From the NCBI GenBank assembly GCA_015904045.1, contig JABMDG010000058.1, forward strand, positions 1 to 14,657: DNA of 14,657 bases, written 5' to 3'. The notes under the pieces were generated by a model. It was not told the origin of the DNA. It made no database searches and was given only the letters and a program-made list of their open reading frames with translations. Positions 6,818-14,657 of the stretch are shown here, in pieces; position 1 is the first letter of the stretch; each line of letters begins with the position of its first letter. The stretch is from Nitrospira sp. GTDB lineage: Bacteria > Nitrospirota > Nitrospiria > Nitrospirales > Nitrospiraceae. The position numbers and the translations under genes were made by a program.

Positions 6818-7291
6818 ATGTTGAAGATCTCAAAAAAAGCCGACTATGCGCTCATGGCGCTCCAGCACATCGCTTCCGTTCAATTCGGCGATGTGACGCC
6901 GGGCCGCGTCGTCAATACGAAGGAGATCGCCGAGGAGTACCACATTCCATTGGAACTGCTGGCAAAGGTACTCCAAGCCCTGTCTAAGACCGGCCTGATC
7001 GAAAGTCACAACGGGCCCAAGGGCGGATACCTGCTCGCCCATAACGCGGGACAGATCACGATTGCGCAGATCCTTGAAAGCATCGAAGGCCCGTTGGGAC
7101 TCACCGACTGCTCGCACGAAAAGGACGGTGAATTCTGCATGCAACGGGAGCACTGCACTATCCGCACACCGTTGCTCAAAGTGCAAGACAGTATCTATCA
7201 ACTGCTGAACAGCATGACCCTGCAAGATATGATGGGCGGCACGCCCTTGATCACCATTCAGTCGCCCTCAGCACAAGGAGTTGACCGATGA
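6818..7291 (+). CDS. iscR: Rrf2-family Fe-S cluster regulator IscR
   Basis: This 157-residue transcription factor senses Fe-S status and represses the isc operon when it carries a [2Fe-2S] cluster. The N-terminal winged helix (residues 1-75) has [15 protein letters not shown], the recognition region [20 protein letters not shown] and the wing NGPKGGYLL. The cluster loop (97-116) has cysteines C98, C107 and C113. E. coli IscR has C-x5-C-x5-C plus His107 three residues after the last Cys. Here the spacing is C-x8-C-x5-C and that position is Arg116, so the fourth ligand must differ. The start fits the family N-terminus, although the Shine-Dalgarno is weak. Its stop overlaps the iscS start (ATGA), indicating translational coupling. 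Confidence 0.93.
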   Translation: MLKISKKADYALMALQHIASVQFGDVTPGRVVNTKEIAEEYHIPLELLAKVLQALSKTGLIESHNGPKGGYLLAHNAGQITIAQILESIEGPLGLTDCSHEKDGEFCMQREHCTIRTPLLKVQDSIYQLLNSMTLQDMMGGTPLITIQSPSAQGVDR

Positions 7292-8505
7292 AGCTTCCGA
7301 TTTTTCTCGACAACCATTCGACCACCCCGATGGATCCGCACGTGCTGGACGCCATGCTCCCCTATTTCGTCGAAAAATTCGGCAATTCCGCCAGCCGCAA
7401 CCACGCCTTCGGCTGGGAGGCGGAAGAAGCCGTGGACCAGGCCCGTAAGCAGATCGCTAAACTGATCAACGCCGACTCGAAAGAGATCGTCTTCACCAGC
7501 GGGGCCACGGAATCGGACAACCTGGCCGTGAAGGGCGTGCTGGAGATGTACAAGGAGAAAGGGACACACATCATCACGTCGTCCACGGAACATCGCGCCG
7601 TGCTCGATACGGCTAAGTCGCTCGAGGCCAAGGGACTGGCAACGGTCACCTACTTGCCGGTCGACAAATACGGCATGGTCAATCCCGACGAGGTCCGCAG
7701 CGCGATCACGGACAAGACCATCTTGATTTCCGTGATGCTGGCCAATAACGAAATCGGCACGATCAATCCGGTCCAGGAGATTGGCAAAATCGCCAAAGCA
7801 AAAGGCATCCTGTTCCACTGCGATGCGACGCAAGGCGTCGGAAAGATTCCCGTCGATGTGCAAGCCATGGGCATCGATCTCATGTCGTTCACTGCCCACA
7901 AGATGTACGGCCCCAAGGGAGTCGGCGCGTTGTACGTGAGGAAAAAGAATCCTCGGGTCCGACTGGTCGCGCAAATGGACGGCGGCGGGCACGAACGCGG
8001 TATGCGGTCTGGCACCTTACCGGTGCCGTTGATCGTCGGATTCGGCAAGGCCTGCGAGCTCTGTGAGCAGAAAATGGCGGCGGAATCCGTTCGCCTCACG
8101 GCCATGCGCAACCGGCTCCAAGCCGCCATCATGGAAGGCTTGGAAGAAAGCTACCTGAACGGCCATCCCACCAACCGGCTGCCGGGCAATCTGAACATCT
8201 CCTTCGCCTATGTCGAAGGGGAATCGCTGCTGATGGGCATGAAAGACATCGCGCTTTCATCCGGCTCGGCCTGCACCTCGGCCACACTGGAACCATCGTA
8301 TGTGCTGCGGGCACTCGGGGTCGGCGTGGAACTCGCCCATTCGTCGATCCGCTTCGGCCTGGGCCGATTCAACACCGACGAAGAGATTGACTATACGATC
8401 AAGAAGGTTATTGAGATTGTGACCAAGCTGCGGGAAATGTCCCCGCTTTATGAAATGGCCAAAGAAGGCGTGGATTTGAAGTCGGTTCAATGGGCGGCAC
8501 ATTGA
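7288..8505 (+). CDS. iscS: Cysteine desulfurase IscS
   Basis: This PLP enzyme converts cysteine to alanine and passes the persulfide sulfur to IscU. It has 405 residues, against 404 in E. coli. Visible features are [12 protein letters not shown] at the N-terminus, H102 (STEHRAVL), CDATQGVGK with D179 and Q182, the PLP lysine K205 in [12 protein letters not shown], and the mobile active-site cysteine C329 in [13 protein letters not shown]. The C-terminal SVQWAAH matches the IscS tail that docks IscU. ATG 7288 follows AAGGAG at 7275-7280 and overlaps the iscR stop by 4 nt. It is a group I desulfurase and all key residues are present. Confidence 0.97.
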   Translation: MKLPIFLDNHSTTPMDPHVLDAMLPYFVEKFGNSASRNHAFGWEAEEAVDQARKQIAKLINADSKEIVFTSGATESDNLAVKGVLEMYKEKGTHIITSSTEHRAVLDTAKSLEAKGLATVTYLPVDKYGMVNPDEVRSAITDKTILISVMLANNEIGTINPVQEIGKIAKAKGILFHCDATQGVGKIPVDVQAMGIDLMSFTAHKMYGPKGVGALYVRKKNPRVRLVAQMDGGGHERGMRSGTLPVPLIVGFGKACELCEQKMAAESVRLTAMRNRLQAAIMEGLEESYLNGHPTNRLPGNLNISFAYVEGESLLMGMKDIALSSGSACTSATLEPSYVLRALGVGVELAHSSIRFGLGRFNTDEEIDYTIKKVIEIVTKLREMSPLYEMAKEGVDLKSVQWAAH

Positions 8506-8574
8506 TCGCGTGAAGCGATCCTCGTGAAGCGTATCTCGTAGACAACGAACGACGCTTCACGAACGACGAGATAC
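8504..8574 (+). repeat. Structured iscS-iscU spacer with mutually exclusive inverted repeats
   Basis: Three stems can form. GATCGC/GCGATC (8504-8509 with 8515-8520) is a small hairpin at the iscS stop. Stem A pairs 8522-8532 with 8552-8562, 11 bp perfect (TCGTGAAGCGT/ACGCTTCACGA). Stem B pairs 8531-8539 with 8566-8574, 9 bp perfect (GTATCTCGT/ACGAGATAC). A and B share 8531-8532 and cross in the order A-B-A'-B'. A second copy of CGTGAAGCG lies at 8509-8517. B' ends one base before the iscU Shine-Dalgarno (8576-8582). ACGAACGACG recurs at a 14-nt step (8545, 8559). It could be an RNA processing or stability element, or only a repeat family insertion. Confidence 0.6.
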
Positions 8575-8588
8575 CAAGGAGGTTTCCT

Positions 8589-8987
8589 ATGGCTTACAGC
8601 GATAAAGTCGTCGATCATTTCAACAACCCCCGCAACATGGGGAGCTTCAAAAAGGATGAAGAGGGCATCGGCACCGGCATGGTCGGCGCGCCGGAATGCG
8701 GCGACGTCATGAAGCTGCAAATCAAGGTGCAGAACGATACGATCGTGGACGCCAAGTTCAAAACCTTCGGCTGCGGGTCGGCGATCGCCAGCTCCAGTCT
8801 GGCCACCGAATGGCTGAAGGGGAAAACGATCGAGGAAGCTCAGCAGATCAAGAACACGGACATCGTGCAGGAATTGAATCTCCCGCCGGTGAAAATTCAC
8901 TGTTCCGTGCTGGCGGAAGACGCCATCAAGGCCGCGCTGGCGGACTATCAAAAGAAGGCGGGCGACAAGACAGAGGCGGCCACGTAA
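8589..8987 (+). CDS. iscU: Fe-S cluster assembly scaffold IscU
   Basis: This 132-residue scaffold is where a [2Fe-2S] cluster is built from IscS sulfur and iron. Ligand residues are C37, D39 (ECGDVM), C62 (FGCGSAIASSS), H104 and C105 (HCS). LPPVK at 98-102 is the HscA recognition motif, matching the hscBA genes downstream. The start is fixed by AAGGAGG at 8576-8582, 6 bases before ATG 8589. It is full length for the family. An 83-base structured spacer separates it from iscS. Confidence 0.97.
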   Translation: MAYSDKVVDHFNNPRNMGSFKKDEEGIGTGMVGAPECGDVMKLQIKVQNDTIVDAKFKTFGCGSAIASSSLATEWLKGKTIEEAQQIKNTDIVQELNLPPVKIHCSVLAEDAIKAALADYQKKAGDKTEAAT

Positions 8988-9016
8988 CGAACCGCCTCAG
9001 CGGAAGGAGCGCGTCC

Positions 9017-9373
9017 ATGAGCACATCAGATACGACGACCCCTACACCGGTCATCACATTGACGGATGCCGCTTTGAAAGAAGTGAAGCGGCTCATCAAC
9101 GTCCAAGGCATCGAGGAGGGCGGACTCCGCCTCGGCGTCAAGGGCGGCGGCTGCTCAGGGCTGAGCTATACGATTAATTTCGACGACAAGATCGGACCGC
9201 ACGACCAGGTCTTCGAGTTCGACGGTGTCAAGGTCATTGTGGACGCAAAGAGCGCCATCTATCTGCAAGGCACGCAACTCGATTACCATAAGGATTTGAT
9301 AGGCGGCAATTTCAAGTTCGTCAACCCGAACGCCAACAAGACCTGCGGCTGCGGAGAATCGTTCTCGGCATAA
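9017..9373 (+). CDS. iscA: A-type Fe-S carrier protein IscA
   Basis: The 118-residue protein delivers Fe-S clusters, especially for [4Fe-4S] targets. The three invariant cysteines are C46 (GGGCSGLSY), C110 and C112 (TCGCGESF). An N-terminal tail of about 12 Ser/Thr/Pro-rich residues precedes the conserved ITLTDAALKEVK. ATG 9017 has AAGGAG at 9004-9009. It lies 29 bases after iscU and is in the same operon. IscA and the related ErpA are hard to separate by sequence alone; position in the isc cluster favours IscA. Confidence 0.93.
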   Translation: MSTSDTTTPTPVITLTDAALKEVKRLINVQGIEEGGLRLGVKGGGCSGLSYTINFDDKIGPHDQVFEFDGVKVIVDAKSAIYLQGTQLDYHKDLIGGNFKFVNPNANKTCGCGESFSA

Positions 9374-9396
9374 CGCGCTGCGGCAGAGCGTCTTTT
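9374..9396 (+). terminator. Weak terminator-like hairpin between iscA and hscB
   Basis: CGC-G-CTG (9374-9380), loop CGG, then CAG-A-GCG (9384-9390) forms a short GC stem with one G-A mismatch, followed by TCTTTT (9391-9396). It starts directly after the iscA stop. The stem is short and the T run is imperfect, so it would be at most a partial terminator or attenuator that lowers hscBA output relative to iscSUA. Confidence 0.35.
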
Positions 9397-9398
9397 CG

Positions 9399-9423
9399 CA
9401 GGCATGGCTCCTCGCCATGCCTG
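9399..9423 (+). other. Perfect 10-bp stem-loop before hscB
   Basis: CAGGCATGGC (9399-9408), loop TCCTC, GCCATGCCTG (9414-9423) is a perfect hairpin. It is not followed by a T run, so it looks like an mRNA processing or stability element rather than a terminator. It contains the ATG at 9417, which argues against that ATG being the hscB start. Confidence 0.6.
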
Positions 9424-9449
9424 TGTTGTCAGAACAGGTAGACTTCAGG

Positions 9450-10163
9450 ATGGCTCATCACACCCACACCTCCGGCTCCCGCGACATTCAAATGGCCAGA
9501 AGCATGTGCTGGCACTGTCAGTCCGAAATGTCGGGGGAATATTTCTGCGAACGCTGCGTGAAAGTCCAGCCCGTGTCGAAGGAGACCGATTACTTCACCT
9601 GCTTCGGCCTCCCGCGCCGGCTGACCATCGACCAGAGCAAACTGGAAGCGAAGTTCTACGAGCTGAGCCGCGCCTTTCACCCCGACTTTTATCAGAACAA
9701 GAGCGAGGCTGAACAAACCATCAGCCTGGGCAACGCAGCAACCCTCAATACCGCCTACCGCACGCTGCGAGACCCGATTCAGCGGGCCGAGTATCTGCTT
9801 GACCTGGAGGCCGGGTCGGTGAAGGAGATCCGTACTTCCCCACCGAGCGACCTTTTCGAGGAGATTCTCGAGTTGCAAGAAACGATGGAGGCCTACCGGG
9901 CAAGCGACCGCGCGTCCCAAGCAGGCCTCGAGCTTCGTGCGCAGCTCATCGCCGAACAGGAAGCCTTGGAGCGGCGCAAGCGTGATATGGAACAGCAGCT
10001 CCAGCGGCTCTTCACCGACTGGGATGCGTTGCAAGACCGCGGTGACGCCGGCGCTCAGGCGCGCGCCGAGCGGGATCGTCTGCTCAAGCACATGCGGGAC
10101 ATTCTCTCCAACCGGACCTACGTGAAGAATATCGTCAACGACCTCGTCGCAACCATCGGCTAA
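9450..10163 (+). CDS. hscB: Fe-S assembly J-protein HscB with N-terminal zinc module
   Basis: HscB is the J-domain partner that brings IscU to HscA and stimulates its ATPase. From ATG 9450 the protein has 237 residues. Residues 20-36 hold CWHC...CERC, a four-cysteine zinc motif. The J domain (about 47-115) starts DYFTCFGLPRRLTID and has HPD at 77-79 in AFHPDFYQ. The C-terminal helical domain (about 120-237) binds IscU. E. coli HscB (171 residues) lacks the zinc module, while eukaryotic HSCB has one reading CWNC...FFC-x2-C. The exact start is uncertain: ATGs at 9417, 9450 and 9492 are in frame without a good Shine-Dalgarno, and all include the zinc motif. The stop is 2 bases from hscA. Confidence 0.92.
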   Translation: MAHHTHTSGSRDIQMARSMCWHCQSEMSGEYFCERCVKVQPVSKETDYFTCFGLPRRLTIDQSKLEAKFYELSRAFHPDFYQNKSEAEQTISLGNAATLNTAYRTLRDPIQRAEYLLDLEAGSVKEIRTSPPSDLFEEILELQETMEAYRASDRASQAGLELRAQLIAEQEALERRKRDMEQQLQRLFTDWDALQDRGDAGAQARAERDRLLKHMRDILSNRTYVKNIVNDLVATIG

Positions 10164-11622
10164 TCATGGCGCGCATCGTCGGGATTGATTTAGGCACCAC
10201 CAATTCGCTCGTCGCGTACATGAAGGACGGGAAACCCTGCGTGATCCCTGGGCGCAGTGGACGCACCATGGTGCCCTCTGTCGTGGCCATGACGGACAAC
10301 GGCCTCATCGTCGGCGACCCGGCAAAAGAGCACCTCACGCGTAGTTCGGATCGTACAGTCTATTCGGTAAAGCGCTTCATGGGCAGAGGGCTGGCAGACG
10401 TACAAGGCGAGCTGGCATACTTCCCCTATTCCCTGACTGAAAAAGGCGGCGTCATCCGCATCAAACTCGGCGAGAAAACCTATTCGCCGCCGCAGATCTC
10501 CGCCATGATTTTGAAGGAACTCAAACAGCGGGCCGAAGTGCACCTGGGTGAAAGTATCACCAAAGCCGTCATCACCGTGCCGGCCTACTTCAACGACAGC
10601 CAGCGCCAAGCCACCAAAGACGCCGGCCTGATCGCCGGGCTGGAGGTGCTGCGCATCATCAATGAGCCGACGGCCGCCTCGCTCGCCTACGGCCTTCAAG
10701 AAAAGACGCAGGGTACGATCGCCGTCTACGACTTCGGCGGCGGCACCTTCGATATCTCCATTCTCAAACTTAAGAACGGCATTTTCGAAGTCCTGGCCAC
10801 GAACGGGGATACGCATCTCGGCGGAGACGATCTGGACCGCCGCATCGCCGACCTACTGCTCCACGAGATCCGAGCCGAACATCACGTCGACCTCAACGCC
10901 TATCCCGACCATATGCAGGCGCTGCGCTTGGAAGCGGAGCGGGCCAAAATTCACTTATCGGACAATCTCAAGACACAGATCGCGATCGAACTCCCGGACG
11001 GAACATCCCGCTTCTCCAGAGAACTGACGCGGGATCAGCTCGAAGCGTCGGTCATGGACATCATCGAGCGCACGCTGGCCCCCTGCCGGATGGCGCTGAA
11101 AGACGCGGGGTTGACGCCGGCGGACATCGACGAAGTCGTCTTGGTTGGCGGTTCCACTCGCATGCCCCTCGTCAGACAACGGGTGCAGGAGCTGTTCGGC
11201 AAACAACCACATTGGGAGATCAACCCAGACGAGGTGGTGGCCCTCGGCGCGGCGGTGCAGGCGGACATTCTCAGCGGCGGCACGACCGACATGCTGCTCC
11301 TCGACGTCACGCCGCTCTCACTCGGCATCGAAACGATGGGGGGCGTGATGAGCAGCGTGATCCGCCGGAACACCACCATCCCGGCGAGCGCCAAAGAAAT
11401 GTTCACGACCTATGTGGACGGCCAAACCGGCGTGGATATCCACATTCTCCAAGGCGAACGTGAGCTGGCGAAAGACAACCGCAGCCTCGCTCGCTTCCGC
11501 CTCAAAGTTCCGCCACTCCCGGCCGGTGTGCCGCGCATCGAGGTCACCTTCCTGATTGACGCGAACGGTATCTTGAACGTCAAGGCCAGCGACATGCGGA
11601 CCGGGCAAAGCCAATCGGTCGA
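9972..11622 (+). repeat. Copy 1 of the duplicated hscB-tail/hscA segment
   Basis: This stretch (last 64 codons of hscB including stop, plus the first ~485 codons of hscA) is colinear with 13004-14657. The hscB tails are both 192 nt, and the hscA parts have no net indel over 1,434 nt. The only length change seen is 3 extra bases in the hscB-hscA gap of copy 2. The starts of the two copies are 3,032 bases apart. Confidence 0.9.
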
Positions 11623-11986
11623 AGTGAAGCCCTCCTACGGCCTGTCGGACGGCGAAGTGGAACGGATGATCGAGGACTCGTTTAAGTTCGCGCAGGAAGA
11701 CGTGACCGCCCGCAAGTTGATCGAGGCGCGGCTTGAGGCCGGCGCGTTGATCACGACGACGGAGAAGTCGCTGTCGGAAGGCAGCCGGCTCATTGCACCG
11801 GACACGCTGGCGTCCATTCGTGCCGCAGTGGCGGCACTGGCCTCGGCCAAGGACGGCAACGATCCGAAAACCATTCGCGCACGCATGGCCAACCTCGAAC
11901 AGGCGGCGAAACCGCTGTCGGTCGCCATGCTGGACGATTCGCTCAAACGGGGGCTCGCAGGCAAGAAAGTCTCGGAAGTCACGTAA
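10166..11986 (+). CDS. hscA: Hsp70-type chaperone HscA
   Basis: This 606-residue specialised Hsp70 (E. coli HscA: 616) uses ATP to act on the LPPVK motif of IscU and promote cluster transfer. The nucleotide-binding domain (1 to about 380) shows [31 protein letters not shown] starting at D189, and [10 protein letters not shown] near 330. The substrate-binding domain follows from [14 protein letters not shown], with a C-terminal helical lid rich in Ala/Glu to the TAA at 11986. It lacks the EEVD-like tail of DnaK. The start ATG 10166 comes 2 bases after the hscB stop, indicating coupling. A second, partial copy begins at 13201. Confidence 0.95.
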   Translation: MARIVGIDLGTTNSLVAYMKDGKPCVIPGRSGRTMVPSVVAMTDNGLIVGDPAKEHLTRSSDRTVYSVKRFMGRGLADVQGELAYFPYSLTEKGGVIRIKLGEKTYSPPQISAMILKELKQRAEVHLGESITKAVITVPAYFNDSQRQATKDAGLIAGLEVLRIINEPTAASLAYGLQEKTQGTIAVYDFGGGTFDISILKLKNGIFEVLATNGDTHLGGDDLDRRIADLLLHEIRAEHHVDLNAYPDHMQALRLEAERAKIHLSDNLKTQIAIELPDGTSRFSRELTRDQLEASVMDIIERTLAPCRMALKDAGLTPADIDEVVLVGGSTRMPLVRQRVQELFGKQPHWEINPDEVVALGAAVQADILSGGTTDMLLLDVTPLSLGIETMGGVMSSVIRRNTTIPASAKEMFTTYVDGQTGVDIHILQGERELAKDNRSLARFRLKVPPLPAGVPRIEVTFLIDANGILNVKASDMRTGQSQSVEVKPSYGLSDGEVERMIEDSFKFAQEDVTARKLIEARLEAGALITTTEKSLSEGSRLIAPDTLASIRAAVAALASAKDGNDPKTIRARMANLEQAAKPLSVAMLDDSLKRGLAGKKVSEVT

Positions 11987-11993
11987 GCGAATA

Positions 11994-12066
11994 GCTGATG
12001 GCTGATGGCGCGAACAGGATCGAACTCCTGGTAGCTGCTATACGTCGCATGCCATCCGCTTAGAGA
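11994..12066 (-). other. hscA-iscX spacer with GCTGATG repeat and a tRNA-like relic
   Basis: GCTGATG is repeated head to tail at 11994-12007. On the minus strand, 12066-12006 resembles a decayed tRNA: CTAAGCGG (D-arm-like), CAGCTACC, then CAGGA-GTTCGA-TCCTG (T-arm-like, 5-bp stem at 12015-12030) and a terminal GCGCCA. The T loop is 6 instead of 7 nt, and no valid anticodon stem or acceptor stem can be built, so no functional tRNA is called. Confidence 0.3.
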
Positions 12067-12074
12067 GGTTTGTG

Positions 12075-12287
12075 ATGGACTTGAAATGGCAGGACGCGGA
12101 AGAGATTGCGATTCGCCTGGTGGAAGAGCATCCGGACACTGATCCGCTTTCTGTCCGATTCACCGATATGCATACCTGGATCATGGCCCTGCCGGAATTC
12201 AAGGACGATCCGAAGAAGTCCAACGAAAAGATTCTCGAGACGATCCAGATGGCCTGGCACGAGGAGTTTCAGGACTCGAAGTCCTAG
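12075..12287 (+). CDS. iscX: Fe-S assembly protein IscX
   Basis: This 70-residue acidic protein (E. coli IscX/YfhJ: 66) binds IscS and iron and modulates IscS activity. The family signature is clear: MDLKWQDAEEIA, then VRFTDMHTWIMALPEF and DDPKKSNEKILETIQMAW. ATG 12075 follows GAGAGG at 12063-12068; a GTG three bases earlier is in frame but less likely. It closes the isc operon, 88 bases after hscA, with no fdx between them as there is in E. coli. Confidence 0.95.
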   Translation: MDLKWQDAEEIAIRLVEEHPDTDPLSVRFTDMHTWIMALPEFKDDPKKSNEKILETIQMAWHEEFQDSKS

Positions 12288-12299
12288 CCGGACGACTCG

Positions 12300-13001
12300 C
12301 TAGAGACTTCCCTCCGCCGCCGGTTGTCCTTCCGGAATCTGATCCAACTTGTAGAAGTCCGTCGGATCGACGCGTCTGTGGGCGGCCTGCGTCGGCTCGC
12401 TTCCTTTGGTAAAGAGCTCCACGACGCCCGTTTGCCCTTCGCCTTCCTGTTCCGATTCCAACAGCCCCGTGGATGAATCCACCTTCACGAACGTCACCCC
12501 ATCCGGAATTTCAAACGGGACGACGGGAAGCTGCTTCAACGCTTCCTTCATGAACCCGATCCAAATCGGCAAGGCCGCGCGGGCGCCGGTTTCACTTTCG
12601 CCGAGCGAACGGCGGTCGTCAAAGCCCACGTACACGCCGGTCACCAGATTGGGAGTGCCTCCGATAAACCACGCATTGATATAATCGTTGGTCGTGCCGG
12701 TTTTGGCCGCAATCGGACGATCGAGTATTTTCGCCGCTTGACCGGTGCCTTTCTGCACCACATCTTCCATCATGTTAGTGATGAGGTACGCCGTTTCTTT
12801 CGCGATCACCTCGTGGGGTTCCGGCTGAGTTGTTTCGAGCGACTTTCCGGTGTTATCCATCACCGCTTTCACGGCGAATGGTTCTACCCTGGTTCCTTGG
12901 TTCAGGAAGACTCCATAGACCGACGTCAATTCCATGAGGCCCACCGACGATGAGCCCAATCCCAATGAGAGATCGGCCTGCAATGGACTCGTCAGACCGA
13001 C
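12300..13001 (-). pseudogene. 3' fragment of a class A penicillin-binding protein gene (PBP1A-like)
   Basis: The full protein would be a bifunctional peptidoglycan glycosyltransferase/transpeptidase anchored in the inner membrane. Only about the last 230 residues are present. The transpeptidase end is clear: GLTSPLQADLSLGLGSSSV, then LMELTSVYGVFLNQG, the KTGT box (opposite 12693-12704) followed by TNDYINAWFIGGTPNLVTGVYVGFDD, and a Glu/Gly-rich tail to the TAG at 12300-12302. The SxxK and SxN motifs, the glycosyltransferase domain and the membrane anchor are all missing. Recognisable PBP sequence stops at GLTSPL (about 12998), and hscB sequence starts at about 13004 on the other strand. It is convergent with iscX (12 bases apart). 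It is either a truncated gene or one side of a chimeric join. Confidence 0.8.
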
Positions 13002-13006
13002 ATCAG
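12998..13006. other. Junction between PBP fragment and second hscB fragment
   Basis: Left of about 12998 the minus strand is good PBP transpeptidase sequence. Right of about 13004 the plus strand aligns codon by codon with the hscB tail (CGC AAA CAG GAC ATG against CGC AAG CGT GAT ATG of copy 1). Both genes are cut at their 5' portions at the same place. No insertion sequence, terminal inverted repeat or target-site duplication is visible. Confidence 0.75.
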
Positions 13007-13195
13007 CGCAAACAGGACATGGAACATCACCTCCAACGGATCTTTACCGACTGGGATGCGCTCCAAGACCGAGGCGAGCCCACCAATCAGGCCCGTGCGG
13101 AACGGGATCGTCTCCTGAAACAAATGCGGGAGATTCTCTCCAACCGGACCTACGTGAAGAATATTGTCAACGACCTCGCCGCAACGATCGGATAA
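13004..13195 (+). pseudogene. hscB: 3' fragment of a second hscB copy
   Basis: The 63 codons before the TAA at 13193-13195 match the C-terminal IscU-binding helices of hscB copy 1 with about 12 amino-acid differences and no indels (FTDWDALQDRG, QARAERDRLLK, SNRTYVKNIVNDL). The zinc module, J domain and HPD motif are absent, so no J-protein function is possible. In-frame ATGs at 12950, 12965 and 12986 would give an artificial reading frame whose N-terminus is antisense PBP sequence. Confidence 0.85.
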
Positions 13196-13200
13196 CGGAC

Positions 13201-14657
<1,457 letters not shown>

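Noticed and set aside
7258..7992. 244-residue open frame antisense to iscS
   Set aside because: It lies wholly opposite iscS, has no recognisable domain and is explained by codon bias of the GC-rich sense gene.
9417..9449. hscB start at ATG 9417
   Set aside because: The ATG lies inside the perfect 10-bp hairpin and has no Shine-Dalgarno; it cannot be fully excluded, but 9450 or 9492 is preferred.
10190..10816. 208-residue open frame antisense to hscA
   Set aside because: It is a shadow of hscA; a similar antisense frame appears opposite the second hscA (13993-14649), as expected from shared codon bias.
12998..13006. Transposon or integrase-mediated insertion at the PBP/hscB junction
   Set aside because: No transposase, integrase, terminal inverted repeats or target duplication is visible on either side.
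12950..13195. 81-residue ORF as a novel small gene
   Set aside because: Its first part is the antisense of the PBP fragment and the rest is the hscB tail; it is a by-product of the junction.

Overview
The window looks like chromosomal DNA from a Nitrospira-like bacterium (Nitrospirota). This is inferred from protein character, even high-GC base composition and gene layout; no database search was possible. Nearly every base belongs to a housekeeping gene, and no stretch over 300 bases lacks a gene.

Region 1 (1-3647, + strand) holds the tail of a small exported protein, a conserved hypothetical protein (possibly leaderless), glutaminyl-tRNA synthetase (glnS) and a zinc alcohol dehydrogenase of the cinnamyl-alcohol/YahK group. 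glnS is broken: about 74 bases are missing after codon 67, removing the FDDTN segment and shifting the frame. Region 2 (3684-5334, - strand) holds gltX followed closely by tRNA-Gln(CUG) and tRNA-Gln(UUG), so both Gln-accepting tRNAs lie between glnS and gltX.

Region 3 (5468-12287) is an iron-sulfur cluster assembly (ISC) locus. A ferredoxin-reductase-like flavoprotein converges on a [2Fe-2S] ferredoxin gene (fdx, - strand). fdx is divergent from iscR-iscS-iscU-iscA-hscB-hscA-iscX on the + strand. The fdx/iscR gap holds a perfect 25-bp inverted repeat (9 + 7 + 9) with the spacing of an IscR type 1 site. It covers the -10 box of a candidate fdx promoter and lies just downstream of a candidate iscR promoter, so one site could control both arms. 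IscS supplies sulfur to IscU, HscB/HscA act on the IscU LPPVK motif, Fdx supplies electrons, IscA is an A-type carrier, IscX modulates IscS and IscR senses Fe-S status. HscB carries an N-terminal four-cysteine zinc module like that of eukaryotic HSC20/HSCB.

Region 4 (12300-14657) is the strangest part. The 3' third of a class A penicillin-binding protein gene (- strand) stops abruptly at about 13000, where a second, 5'-truncated hscB tail begins, followed by a second hscA running off the window. The second hscB-hscA stretch is colinear with the first and about 90% identical in HscA protein, with many silent changes. Two unrelated genes cut at one point mean either a true rearrangement/duplication or, quite plausibly, a chimeric join between related genomes. 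The glnS deletion raises the same concern about sequence integrity.

Several intergenic spacers carry 7-nt periodic repeats and inverted repeats, most notably between iscS and iscU.
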